From Ectocarpus siliculosus (taxonomy: Eukaryota > Sar > Phaeophyceae > Ectocarpales > Ectocarpaceae), in the NCBI GenBank assembly GCA_000310025.1, contig FN649758.1, forward strand, positions 2,248,596-2,290,132: a stretch of 41,537 nt of DNA, given 5' to 3'. The notes beneath the pieces were generated by a model that saw nothing but the letters and a program-made list of their open reading frames with translations, was not told where the DNA came from and did not search any database. Below, in pieces: positions 10,009-17,998 of this stretch. The stretch's first letter is position 1. Each line of letters starts with the position of its first letter. Position numbers and translations under genes: made by a program.

Positions 10009-13000
10009 CAGGTTCGAGCAGTGGGGCACTCGCTCGGTGGAGGGGTAGCGGCTCTGCTGGCGCTGTTGATGAAGCCGGTCTACCCCGGGGTCAAGGCGCT
10101 TGCCGTGAGCCCTCCTGGAGGCCTTGTCTCCGAGGGAGCCTGCAGAGAGGCACGTACATACGTTGTTGCTGTTATTGTTGGTGTGTTGCTCGGCCTCTGT
10201 TCGTTATGGAGTGCCAGTTTGTCTCGGGCATGCTTGCAACGTTGTATCAGATACGCCAGTGTACCGTGTACTGCTCCGGAGTAGTTTGTGTCGACATTCT
10301 TGACGTTTTTTTTTGGGAAAACGACACAACAGGGTATACCCTGGTCGAAAAGCGACACACCTGGGTACACAGTCATTAACAGCAGTAAATGCATTCATAT
10401 GATTGGTCAGCGCCCAATTTCACCCCGGTACGTCCGAAAAGGCGCAGGGTATACCCTGCTGTGTCTACTTTTCTCACCAACTGTACCCTGTTTTCGGAAG
10501 TGTACCCTGACCTGACGGGAAATAAGACCCATTCATCAATCATTTCCCCCGCAGGAATCTTCCCAACTCCTTTTCCCCTCCAACCATGGGGTACCAAACG
10601 GCGAATCTTCCCACCCAATAACAACCATGGCAACGCGGCAGGAATCCGTTTCCGCCCCTGCCAAACAACACCAACCATCAACTCTTCCGCTCTAAATCAA
10701 CAATGGCCGGGCACTACCCCAGCACAGCAGTTGTTCCGTTTGGAAACATGCACACGCGTACAATACCCCGTGCACCACTGCTTGCTGCAGTCTATATGCG
10801 ACATGCACGGGTCACGCTACGAAAGCGAGACCGATCCAGCATGGTTGACATGCATATATATATATGCATGTATGGACACAGCACTACACGGGTAACGTTG
10901 GGCGCTGCCACTCCCTCCTGCCTGTGCCGTGTGTGCGTGGGTGTGTTGTCTGTTGTGTCTCAATTGCGATGTGTTTGTTGCTTGAACTACTACTACTACT
11001 GCTGTAACAGCAGCGGTCGCGCTTACCAGCCGACCAAGCAGACCAACCAATCAATGTATGTAGTAAGAAGACGTCAGGCTTCAGCGGGATGAGCCGATGA
11101 AATACACCGCGAGCACAGGGAGGGTGATTGAGTTGGACGACACATTCCTGCTGCTAGAGTTGTTAGCACTCGCTCCTCCTTCCATGATTGATGTCAAGGG
11201 CGTGTCTGTGTGTGGTGTTGCTGCCTCTCTCCTCCGCCCGCTCAGCGCAGCGCCACACATCATGGGCACATACATGCATATATATGCATGTCAACCATGC
11301 TGGGTCGGTCTCGCTTTCGTAGCGTGACCCGTGCATGTCGCATATAGACTGCAGCAAGCAGTGGTGCATGGGGTATTGTACACGTGTGTGCATGTTTCCA
11401 AACGGAACAACTGCTGTGCTGGGGTAGTGCCCGGCCATTGTTGATTTAGAGCGGAAGAGTTGATGGTTGGTGTTGTTTGGCAGGGGCGGAAACGGATTCC
11501 TGCCGCGTTGCCATGGTTGTTATTGGGTGGGAAGATTCGCCGTTTGGTACCCCATGGTTGGAGGGGAAAAGGAGTTGGGAAGATTCCTGCGGGGGAAATG
11601 ATTGATGAATGGGTCTTATTTCCCGTCAGGTCAGGGTACACTTCCGAAAACAGGGTACAGTTGGTGAGAAAAGTAGACACAGCAGGGTATACCCTGCCCC
11701 TTTTCGGACGTACCGGGGTGAAATTGGGCGCTGACCAATCATATGAATGCATTTACTGCTGTTAATGACTGTGTACCCAGGTGTGTCGCTTTTCGACCAG
11801 GGTATACCCTGTTGTGTCGTTTTCCCTTTTTTTTTTGTTTTTACGGTCGACCCTGGTTTTTGTTTCGTCCGACAGGCGACGGAGACGATGGTGACGTCAG
11901 TGGTCCTCAACGACGATGTGGTGCCAAGAATGTCGGCCCAGTCAATCGAGCTGCTGGCGGACCAGGTGCGGCGCGATTGGTGACGGTTGAGTGTTTCACG
12001 GAACCCCGTTCCAGAGAGCCTTGCTCGGTCCGTGAAGAGTGTAGTCCTTTCTCCGGCATGAAGATGGCAGCAACAGTGAAGGCGCTAGCGGCATTGTCGT
12101 ATCCTTGTCAACGACGGCACGCAACAACGACAACGGCACTAGACCATAGCAATAAGCGAAGCGCGTGCAGCCGCCGGGTTGGGTACATAGCCATATCCTA
12201 GCGCATTCTCGCCCTGGTCAAAGCTCTTGTTTTCTCGCGATCTTTCGTTCACCAAGTGTGCACGCGACAGCCCACCTCGAAGTCCGCAAGGCATGCGTCC
12301 ACAACCTTTCTGACATGTAAGCGTGGTGCATGATCGTCCTTACGTTACCGTCAAGCTATGTAACGTACCGTACCGTATCGTACCGTACCGTCCGAGGCTG
12401 ACGGGCGCCCAACCTGCCCATTTTTTTAATCCGGAATACTTTTTTTTTTTCTTACTTTTGACACACCAAATTCATCTCCTCCACAGAAAAGAGTCTGGAA
12501 TATAATTAGAAATGACTCCATAGCATCAGTGGAAGCTACCTGTTGTGTTTTGTCGACAAATGGATAAATAAATCAGCGGCGTTTCTTGTCAGTTCACTGA
12601 CGGTGTGTGTCCCTTCCTTCCTTGGTGTTCTCGGGGGGGGGGGGGGGGACAAACAGGGGCTCCAAATTATCGGCCGCAGCCGCGTGAGCAAGCTGTTCGG
12701 GATGCGCTCTCTCCTCCTCACGGAAAAAAAAGCGCACCGCCCTGAGCGCTACCTGGAGGTGCCTGACGAGCCAGCAGCGGAAGGACTGGAGGGGGTTATG
12801 CAGAACGCGGAAAAAGCCGCGGAGGGGGTACAAGAGCAGCTGGCGGTGCCCCTGGTTGGGGGCCGCAGGCCGAGCGAAACCCCGAGGATGGAAGCAGGCG
12901 GGTTTGGTGATAGCGAGAGGAGGGTGTCTACGGGGAAGGGGGAGGGAGGGGGTGCTCGTGTAAGCGGCGGGGACGAGGAGGGGGTGGGCGACGAGGAGTT

Positions 13001-13062
13001 GAGATATCACCGGCAGCTGCGCCGGTACCGAGAGCACCTTCAGCAAGAGGTAAAGGGGAGAG

Positions 13063-13096
<34 letters not shown>

Positions 13097-14631
13097 ATGT
13101 GAAATGTGACATTTACTTTTCCGTTCATGTTCGGACGTTTGTTGATGATGTGATGAATTCATTTTTGTTCATTCATTCTCCTCCGCTGATGCTGTGTAAC
13201 GGTCGTTGCCTCGCCTCTGGTTTCGCTGTGACTTCCGGGGCGTGTTCTCGAGCAGAGGGGCTCTCGCCAGCACCTCCATCGCCTACGGCTGCCGGGGCGA
13301 ATACTGCACCTCGTCAACACCGACTTCGTCACCGAAAAGGTGCAGCAAATGCAGCATAGCACAGAGCGCGGCACAGCAGTGTAGCCTCAACGTTTTCCGG
13401 TCATGCTGCACCAACAGCACCCAGCTCTGTCCGTGAGGATATAGCCCTAGTATGATACAAGGGTGGTGTGGTACATGGGTACAGCAGTAGGCACAAAGGT
13501 TTTCTGGTCATGCTGCACCAAAAAACACCGAGCCGTGTGAGTAGTGTAGCCCTCGAGTACACAGGGGCGGTGTTCACCTGGACGTTGTCGCGTGGGGCAC
13601 GGCGTTTTTCGTCCAGTGGCGGGGGTGCGGCCAACGGCGATTTTTCCATTGAGAGCGTGTAGTCGACGGCAAAGTGCGTACTCTCTTCTTCAACAGCGTG
13701 ACTGTCTTGGAATATAGCGGACGGCCTCGAACACAGCTAGCTCAACATCACTCCGTTTTTTTTTCGGGGTTGGTGGGTAGTGGTGGTGGACTGTGTTGTA
13801 AGAATGTCCCCCCCACTGCTGTGTCTTGTGTTGCCCTTAGCCTGCCATATTGAGAGAGATGTCTGTAGGATAGCTATTACATGCAGACTTGTTGTCATGT
13901 TGTTTCGATGGGCTCTTGGAGTCTAAACACGTTAGCTATGTATGGGCTGTTCGAGCTTTTTGACAACGTCACTGCTGGAAGTTAATACTTGGCTTTTCCG
14001 ACCTTTCTTTTTTTCGTCTTGCGTCATCCCCTTGATGATGGCACCGCTGTGCTCTCATGAGCCCCACTCTGGACGGCAACCTCATGCACATGAAGTACGC
14101 GTTCGTTTATTTTCCACCCCCTCCCTGCTTGGGCCGACAATAACCCGGCATATCGCTTCATCGCGGTATTGTAGGGATGCGAGGCCGGTGGTCGAGCGAC
14201 TACGGCGTGCGTTTACATGAGTACCCCTCCCCCACCTCGCATTCTTTCTGGCGTGCTCCTCCGGCCTTCAGTACGGTCGGCGATACGTACGATCACTGTT
14301 ATTGCCCGAACAACAACCCCCGACGGAACAATACCAACGTTAGACTTTAACAACTCCTCAACCCCAGGTGATGACGGAGGCGTGCGAGAACGGGTGCCTG
14401 TGGTCCTGCTGCAGCGCCTTCTCCCCCCTCCGTACAGAGGATGAGGTGAGCGCCTGCTGCTGCACTCCTGGCATCGGCGAGCGCAGGAAGCGGGTGTTCA
14501 CCCCCGTGTGGTCTTCGCCCAACGACCTGGGCGAGATACGGGTGACCCCGGCTTTCCTGGTGGACCACAGCCCGGACGAGATCCTCAAGGCCGTGGACGA
14601 GACCGTCAGGGACTTCGGGATCGACACGTGA
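459..14631 (+). CDS. sn1-specific diacylglycerol lipase-like (class 3 lipase), 15 exons, 5' incomplete
   Basis: The joined exons are 459-534, 896-1024, 1709-1845, 2424-2756, 3467-3549, 3921-4001, 4466-4781, 6298-6447, 7257-7381, 9095-9299, 10012-10149, 11876-11965, 12657-13049, 13256-13339 and 14368-14631. They total 2604 nt: 867 codons plus a TGA stop, with every intron phase matching. Family signatures appear in order: the DVVATDVAAGL helix (residues 94-104), an IRGT strand-loop (about 428-431), GHSLG with the nucleophile Ser552, SPPGG after it, NDDVVPR with the likely acid Asp605, and TPAFLVDHSP with the likely His847. Known family members (class 3 lipases such as animal DAGL alpha and beta) hydrolyse diacylglycerol at membranes to a monoacylglycerol and a free fatty acid. 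The usual N-terminal four-helix membrane part is not seen and should lie upstream of the window or in the poor sequence before 430. Algal peculiarities are Gly/Ser/Arg-rich insertions (residues about 115-225, 280-385, 495-515), a 131-residue insertion after the acid, and a Cys-rich stretch before the His. The lipase assignment is strong. The exact ends of exons 1, 8 and 14 are less sure. Confidence 0.88.
896..1024 (+). CDS. Lipase exon 2
   Basis: The acceptor is ATATCACAG and the donor GGAG/GTGCGG. The product is acidic (DDDDEDGG) and then contains MEKKYENFCRSAVKVLAWC. A basic/Cys segment of this type stands just before the first conserved helix in diacylglycerol lipases. Confidence 0.75.
1709..1845 (+). 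CDS. Lipase exon 3, conserved DVVATDVAAGL helix
   Basis: The acceptor TTTGGACAAG and the donor GCTGAG/GTGAGA frame a 137-nt exon. Residues 94-104 (DVVATDVAAGL, followed by ILLRH) match the conserved D-[LV]-V-P-S-D-I-x-A-G-L block of diacylglycerol lipases. This is one of the strongest family diagnostics outside the active site. Confidence 0.9.
2424..2756 (+). CDS. Lipase exon 4, low-complexity insertion
   Basis: The exon has exactly 111 codons, phase 0 at both ends, with acceptor TTTCGCAG and donor TATAAG/GTGAGA. It begins DYKRRDKLR, runs through a Ser/Thr/Ala-rich stretch, and holds a Gly-rich run followed by a basic run (about residues 195-210). It is probably a disordered loop without catalytic role. 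Confidence 0.85.
2924..3007 (+). repeat. (TTG/TGG)n microsatellite
   Basis: A block of TTG triplets changes into TGG triplets twice, within lipase intron 4. It is read as poly-Thr or poly-Val in shadow frames and is not coding. Confidence 0.9.
3467..3549 (+). CDS. Lipase exon 5
   Basis: The acceptor is GCTGTCACAG and the donor ATCAG/GTGGGG. It encodes residues 226-252, ending DWRVLQDVAHFI, which continues into exon 6 through a split Ser codon. It corresponds to the helix that precedes the A-x-x-x-Y-G-W motif of the family. Confidence 0.83.
3850..3867 (+). repeat. (CA)n microsatellite
   Basis: A short CA dinucleotide run in lipase intron 5, before the strong polypyrimidine acceptor of exon 6. 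Confidence 0.85.
3921..4001 (+). CDS. Lipase exon 6
   Basis: The acceptor is a strong polypyrimidine tract plus CCCGCAG and the donor is GGAG/GTGAGC. It encodes YANVMYSVWGTLIIDPWSGL, aligned with the conserved aromatic helix Y-A-x-A-x-Y-G-W of diacylglycerol lipases. The phase fits both neighbours. Confidence 0.85.
4265..4288 (+). repeat. (CT)n microsatellite
   Basis: A CT run in lipase intron 6, part of a pyrimidine-rich stretch reaching to about 4430, upstream of exon 7. Confidence 0.85.
4466..4781 (+). CDS. Lipase exon 7, Ser/Arg/Gly-rich insertion
   Basis: The acceptor is TCTTACAAAG and the donor CACGAG/GTGGGT. Residues 281-385 begin GSWCPKFISRRG, then become Ser- and Gly-rich and end DNWWGSHE. 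The insertion is poorly conserved in the family. The phase-0 end joins directly to exon 8. Confidence 0.83.
4826..4904 (+). other. Decayed tRNA-like sequence with A and B boxes (SINE head or tRNA pseudogene)
   Basis: TGGTCTAGTGGTA fits the RNA polymerase III A box and GAGTTCGAATG resembles the B box. The ends CGCCCCG and TGGGGTG can pair over seven positions with G-U pairs, and a D-arm-like GGT...ACC is present. The anticodon arm lacks the expected U33 and the T stem does not pair, so a working tRNA is unlikely. An AT-rich body follows, to about 5060. Confidence 0.55.
5862..5993 (-). mobile_element. tRNA-derived SINE-like element, copy 1
   Basis: Read on the minus strand, it starts GGGGTACTCATGTGAACGCA, then GCCGCAGTGGTTAGACC (A-box-like), then CCTCGCATCCCTACAA and GCCGAGACGGAGC. 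The same series occurs at 6500-6600 (+) and 14125-14230 (-), so it is a dispersed family. It lies in lipase intron 7, upstream of exon 8. Confidence 0.6.
6130..6287 (+). repeat. Minisatellite, about 24-bp unit
   Basis: Degenerate copies of AATCTTGTGCATGTGT repeat at roughly 24-bp spacing directly before the acceptor of exon 8. They take the place of an ordinary polypyrimidine tract. Confidence 0.8.
6298..6447 (+). CDS. Lipase exon 8, IRGT strand of the alpha/beta-hydrolase core
   Basis: The exon has exactly 50 codons, phase 0 at both ends. It encodes the core strand pair with PYCVVVDH and IIITIRGTHSFE; the R-G-T turn is typical of class 3 lipases. The start follows the acceptor TTGTGCGAG, chosen because it joins exon 7 in phase and no other family block is missing. 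Oppositely oriented SINE-like copies lie in the introns on both sides, so skipping would remove 50 residues without a frameshift. Confidence 0.86.
6497..6600 (+). mobile_element. tRNA-derived SINE-like element, copy 2
   Basis: The plus strand carries GTACTCAT, CCGTAGTCGTTAGACCATTG, CCTCGCATCCCTACAA and then CGCCGGGTTCTCACCGG. The last is a weak B-box candidate about 50 nt after the A box. It lies in intron 8 in the opposite orientation to copy 1, so the two copies bracket exon 8 as inverted repeats. Confidence 0.6.
7257..7381 (+). CDS. Lipase exon 9
   Basis: The acceptor is GTCGATCCAG and the donor CGCAG/GTATGT. It continues RGTHSFE with DFLVDAMAEP, the normal class 3 lipase progression. It then has HAHQGILRRAEWIRR, equivalent to the H-x-G-[IM]-L helix that packs on the catalytic site. 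Confidence 0.92.
8040..9110 (+). repeat. Degenerate minisatellite carrying copies of the exon 10 splice acceptor
   Basis: The string CCAG-GGACCTCGA recurs with GGACC (or TGACC) starting at 8070, 8178, 8403, 8557, 8823, 8977 and finally 9095, the real exon start. Between these, other shared blocks recur (GCGTTTCTCCAACC, CATCCCTCCCGGCATCCC). Spacing is about 110-155 bp or twice that, so a unit of roughly 110-150 bp has been amplified across the intron-exon boundary. Confidence 0.85.
9095..9299 (+). CDS. Lipase exon 10, Gly-rich loop before the nucleophile
   Basis: The true acceptor is ACCACCACAG followed by GGACCTCGAGACC, giving residues 477-490 as RDLETSGVLHLLLG in phase with exon 9. A Gly-rich insertion follows (about 495-513). 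The exon ends GYT at a GTGAGA donor that runs into a long (GA)n tract. Copies of the acceptor and first exon bases are repeated upstream in the intron. Confidence 0.88.
9313..9398 (+). repeat. (GA)n microsatellite at a splice donor
   Basis: About 43 GA units start 13 bases after the GTGAGA donor of exon 10. The Arg-Glu open frames across it are artefacts of the repeat. Confidence 0.95.
9971..10010 (+). repeat. (TCTG)n microsatellite forming the exon 11 acceptor
   Basis: About nine TCTG units end in TCTCAG, which is the 3' splice site of the exon encoding the GHSLG elbow. The microsatellite is the polypyrimidine tract. Confidence 0.9.
10012..10149 (+). CDS. Lipase exon 11, GHSLG nucleophile elbow
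   Basis: It encodes VRAVGHSLGGGVAALLALL and ends SPPGGLVSEGACRE. Ser552 is the predicted catalytic nucleophile. The 3' splice site is formed by a (TCTG)n microsatellite ending CTCAG. The family-consistent end is GAG before GCACGT, a GC donor. Only this gives the frame needed by exon 12. Confidence 0.92.
10150..10155 (+). promoter_or_regulatory. Non-canonical GC 5' splice site of intron 11
   Basis: The bases GAG/GCACGT form the donor needed to keep the SPPGG...CRE/ATETMVTSVV frame. A GT donor four bases downstream (10154) would shift exon 12 out of frame and lose the catalytic Asp. GC-AG introns are a known minority class, and AG/GC at the junction is their usual context. Confidence 0.7.
10315..11826. 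mobile_element. Non-autonomous foldback element in lipase intron 11
   Basis: The ends are GGGAAAACGACACAACAGGG and its inverse. The inverted arms run from 10315 to about 10872 and from about 11270 to 11826, some 558 bp each, and differ at only a few positions by eye. About 400 bp of unrelated sequence lie between them, with no transposase-like frame. T runs (9 and 10 bases) flank the element and could be a target duplication, or simply T-tracts. The near identity of the arms suggests recent insertion or gene conversion. Confidence 0.9.
10330..10343. repeat. Palindrome CAGGGTATACCCTG in left arm
   Basis: This perfect 14-bp palindrome occurs twice in each arm: 10330-10343 and 10445-10458 on the left, 11683-11696 and 11798-11811 on the right. 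Related TGTACCCTG and GGGTACAC pieces lie between. Subterminal repeats of this kind are often transposase binding sites; here that is an inference. Confidence 0.8.
11876..11965 (+). CDS. Lipase exon 12, catalytic Asp
   Basis: This 30-codon exon begins after CGTCCGACAG and ends GACCAG/GTGCGG. It encodes TETMVTSVVLNDDVVPRMS. Asp605 (second D of NDD, before VVPR) aligns with the catalytic acid of diacylglycerol lipases (x-K-D-L-V-P-R). Confidence 0.9.
12362..12395 (+). repeat. (CGTAC)n short tandem repeat
   Basis: Several CGTAC/CGTAT pentamers in tandem inside lipase intron 12. Confidence 0.8.
12657..13049 (+). CDS. Lipase exon 13, long charged insertion
   Basis: The exon has 131 codons, phase 0 at both ends. 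It begins GLQIIGRSRVSKLFGMRSLL, which fits the helix after the catalytic acid. It continues into an acidic, Gly-rich linker and ends in a basic helix LRRYREHLQQE. The acceptor AAACAG follows a poly-G run rather than a pyrimidine tract, which is unusual. The donor GAG/GTAAAG runs into (GA)n. Confidence 0.85.
13067..13094 (+). repeat. (GA)n microsatellite after exon 13
   Basis: A GA run 17 bases after the exon 13 donor. It repeats the arrangement seen after exon 10. Confidence 0.9.
13256..13339 (+). CDS. Lipase exon 14
   Basis: This 28-codon exon is found only by reading the third frame. It encodes RLPGRILHLVNTDFVTEK, matching the L-Y-x-P-G-R-[IL]-L-H-L strand of the family. The start is after CGAGCAG; a start three bases upstream is equally in phase. 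The donor is GAAAAG/GTGCAG. Confidence 0.8.
13372..13590 (+). repeat. Tandem duplication, about 107-bp unit
   Basis: Two diverged copies share GGTCATGCTGCACCAA, TAGCCCT and GGTGTGGTACATGG-like blocks, offset by about 107 bp, in lipase intron 14. Confidence 0.7.
14125..14232 (-). mobile_element. tRNA-derived SINE-like element, copy 3
   Basis: The minus strand has GGGGTACTCATGTAAACGCA, GCCGTAGTCGCTCGACC, CCTCGCATCCCTACAA and ATGCCGGGTTATTGTCGG. It matches copies 1 and 2 block by block and lies in lipase intron 14. Confidence 0.6.
14368..14631 (+). CDS. Lipase exon 15, Cys-rich loop, catalytic His and stop
   Basis: The acceptor CAACCCCAG opens an 88-codon terminal exon ending in TGA. It starts with a Cys-rich segment (C-E-N-G-C-L-W-S-C-C, then A-C-C-C, about residues 786-812). 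It continues with DLGEIRVTPAFLVDHSPDEI, equivalent to the E-I-x-[IV]-S-P-x-M-x-x-D-H-x-P block. His847 is the predicted catalytic His. Confidence 0.9.
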   Translation: MMTEACENGCLWSCCSAFSPLRTEDEVSACCCTPGIGERRKRVFTPVWSSPNDLGEIRVTPAFLVDHSPDEILKAVDETVRDFGIDT

Positions 14632-17600
14632 CGACGGCGGCGTGCCACAGCCTTTGCCGCGCAGCGATGATCGTGGAGACCACACGACGCTTCGCGACCC
14701 ATACCCACCCACCCCTTCCGCCCCTTCCACGTCACGACGGAGAACTAGAGAGCGCAATGATGTCTAGAGAGTAAGCAGCGCGACGAAGAGCATGGTGATG
14801 TTCAAATTATTGCGTGGCTAACGATGGTCGCCCGCCGAAGCGTGCTGCGATATTTCCGTAATCTCTGGCAGTGTGATGCTTGGAGGTTTGTGACACGCGT
14901 GTGCTAACAAGCTTTTCGTAACGTATGCGTAGCGGCTTGGGGTTTGGTGCATCCTGATACGCCGGCCTTGGGCTTTCGCCCGGTGCCTGTGTCCGAGGTG
15001 TCGATCTCAACGTTCCAGACGAGATAGTGGACACTGGTGAAGGTGCAGGTCAAGGCTGAGCACACGCGATCCTGTTTTGCTGTAGCTCTCCTCGGGGCCA
15101 AATTCTCCGACACGCCTCTTGTGCGGTGAATTAGGTATCCGCAACGCATCTGGCGGTGATGGGCATGCAATGAATCCGAGGGGGGGGTGTCACGAACGAA
15201 CATCCCTGTTTGCTGAGTTGGAGCCGAGACGGTGGGTCTCATTGGCATTGTCTTTTTGCCGTACACAGCGTGGGTTTGCTGCAAGATCTTGCAGCGTTCG
15301 CCTCGACATGTTTGCTTGGAAGTGCTCGCGCGTTGGCGTTCGCCCTCTTGCACTAGGGGTAACGAACGAGAGGCGTTTAGGCCCACCGGTGGATGCGGAA
15401 TGGATACTGTAGTAACTAATATTCCTGGAAAATTCTGGGGTTATAGGGGGTAGCATTGCTGAGAATACGCGCAGGGAGTGAACATGCCGGCGGCGTCCCG
15501 CACGCACACCTACGGCTGTTCGTCGCATATGAATGTTATCTTACACTTGCATGTATATTTTCAGCCAACCAACGGAGGTACGACTTCGTTATGTATCACT
15601 GGGCTAGGCTTGGTTGGTGCCTGTAGATTGGCCCCGACAACGTGTGTAGTGGTGGCCTCTGTCCGGAGAAAACGAGTGGCCGTGCTCAGCTCCAAGCACG
15701 CGTTAGGAAGTAGTGAGTGTGTGAGTGGTACCCCACTCCCAGCGCCGCATACCTTGTTTTGTCTCGGTAGCCAGGAGTTGCAGTATCTTCGATTGTTTGT
15801 TATGGCTTGGATTAGTTTTGGTGGGTGATAGTGGTGTGGAATCTCTGCTTGCTGGCTTCACTGTCGGGTAGCAACCCCGAAAGTTTGAGTTTCCCGCGTC
15901 CGAAGAGACAACGGAACACGAGTACCGTGTAGACTTGTTTAGTTCGAATGCATGTGTGTATAGACTGTGGCGTCCTGCATTACGCCTCTTTGGACGCGCC
16001 TGCGGTGTACCCAGGCCAAGACGAAGGGGGGCAGGAACATAATAATACGCAAAAGCGTTGACCGCGGTCGCAGTTCTTTTTTTGAACAAATGTGATGTCC
16101 AGATTGCACCACAAGAGAGGGAAACGTCTTGAAAACGGCACACCTCAACCCGGGGTGGCAAAGTACGCAACACCCGTGGAGAGAAGGAAGATATCAAGGC
16201 ACAGTACTTCAACCAGGGTTTGGCTGGGGAGCGCGAGGAATCGCCCCGTACGCCGTTGCAAACCTTCGAAGATCTACATATTCCTGTAAGATTCCATCAC
16301 CACGGGAACAGACAAGACAGGTTATTTTTTTGTGAAGGCGGTGCTGCTGGCATCGGTTTTGACTTTGCGTCGCCTCGGTTTCACGGGAGGATCTTCTGGA
16401 GCCGAGCGGTTGTTCGCTGTTCGTAGGCAGGAGAATTTTCGCACAGCAACGAAGCGATAGTTTTCAAAAAGCCGAGAGCAAACGTGGTTCGACAACACAA
16501 AGAGTGTCCGTGACGACCCAGAGGAAAAACTACGTACAACAGACGAGGCATTTATTTGCAAGAGAGTGAGCACCGGTAGGCCAATAATGATAAACCTCAC
16601 TTGGAGGCAAGAGGAGGGCTACACGCTCAAGTTTCGCGAAAACGAAACACCACCGCGCCTGGGCGCTGACCGGCCTTTCTTATCTGCGGCCACCAACTAC
16701 CGCCGTACACGCTTCTTCGTGTCCGTCAGCGGCGTGACATTGTCAACATGGGCCTCAACTTGGCTCTTCTTGCTGTCTCAATTTGTCACTTCGCGCCAAA
16801 GTGTCGCCCTACCCTACTACGGTTGTTGTGTTCACCACAAAAAAATCCTTTTCGGTTTTTCCCGCAACTAACGTGGACGCCTTCAGTAATAGTCACAAGC
16901 AAACTACCCAAACCCTCACGTCGTAAATGTTCGGCAGACACTAAAAAGCAAAGCCGTCACATCATCGGGATCCATTTCTACCGTAATGTATTGCCAGGGG
17001 ATGCAGCTCACACGTGTTGGCGTAAAGCGTCGTTTCACACTCCAAAGCCGGCGTGCGATCAAGCACACACTCGAGGAAGTTTGGAATCGAGACCCTTGGG
17101 GCGCTGCTACTTTAATCCCCCGCCCCGGCACAGTGACTCGCTCCCAACGACCACAATATTGCACATCCTGGCAACATTGTTTCCACATGCTACATGAGTT
17201 TGTACGCACTAGATTATTCTATCAGGTACCGCCCAATCACGGAAACACTACCCCGCTCGAGACAGTTATCCTACTGCACCTAATCCAAGGGCTGTGTACT
17301 CTAGAGGTATTTACATAAGTGTTGAGAAAAGGCTGCTGGGGACTGGGCTTAGACTAGACATACCTGCTAAAGGATGAGTGAAACCAGCCACATCAACGTT
17401 CTGCTTTCATGAAGCGCTTTTACAACAAGACATGACCCCCAGGCACCTACTGGAGCTTGGTCAAGAATGACCTTCAGGAGGACCGACCCACTTCCCACTG
17501 CTCAGCTTATGATTGTTGCTGATGGGCTGCTGTCCGTGGCAGGTTTGTGTGCAAAGGAGTTTGGGGGTACCCGTCCCGACAATTACTCTTCGGCCCACAT

Positions 17601-17998
17601 GAAAACTCAACGACACACTTCACCGGGAGGTCTCTCTAGGGAGAGGAAGTCGATATGCCACCCACCCGACGAGCGCAGCTGCGTCTCGGTGCTTGTTTAT
17701 TGTTCTCCCTGTTCGCAGAAGCTCTCGTGCGTGCAGCAGCTGGTCCGTTGCCACGAGCAGCCCCAGACCCGTGTCTGAACGACCGGGAGAAGCAAGCGGA
17801 GTGGTCGTCATCTAACATGCCCGCTTGAATCTTGGCGAAGTTGCCGTGTACGGCGTGTCGATTTTGAAAGGGGCTTCCCGTACGTGCGTCGTTGAGGGGC
17901 GAGTTGCGGGTGACACCTGCTGGTGGGGACGGTGGTTCGACGGCGGAGTGAATGTGTCGAGGGAAGCAGGAGATCGGTCTACGTACTAAAAGGAGCAC
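14632..17998. other. No recognisable gene
   Basis: This follows the lipase stop. Only unassigned open frames are present, the longest a 160-codon minus-strand frame at 14904-15386. It shows no motif I recognise and no convincing splice pattern. I cannot point to a polyadenylation signal. Confidence 0.5.

Noticed and set aside
10153-10155. GT donor for exon 11 at 10154
   Set aside because: It shifts exon 12 out of frame and removes the NDDVVPR motif. The GC donor four bases upstream restores the conserved sequence.
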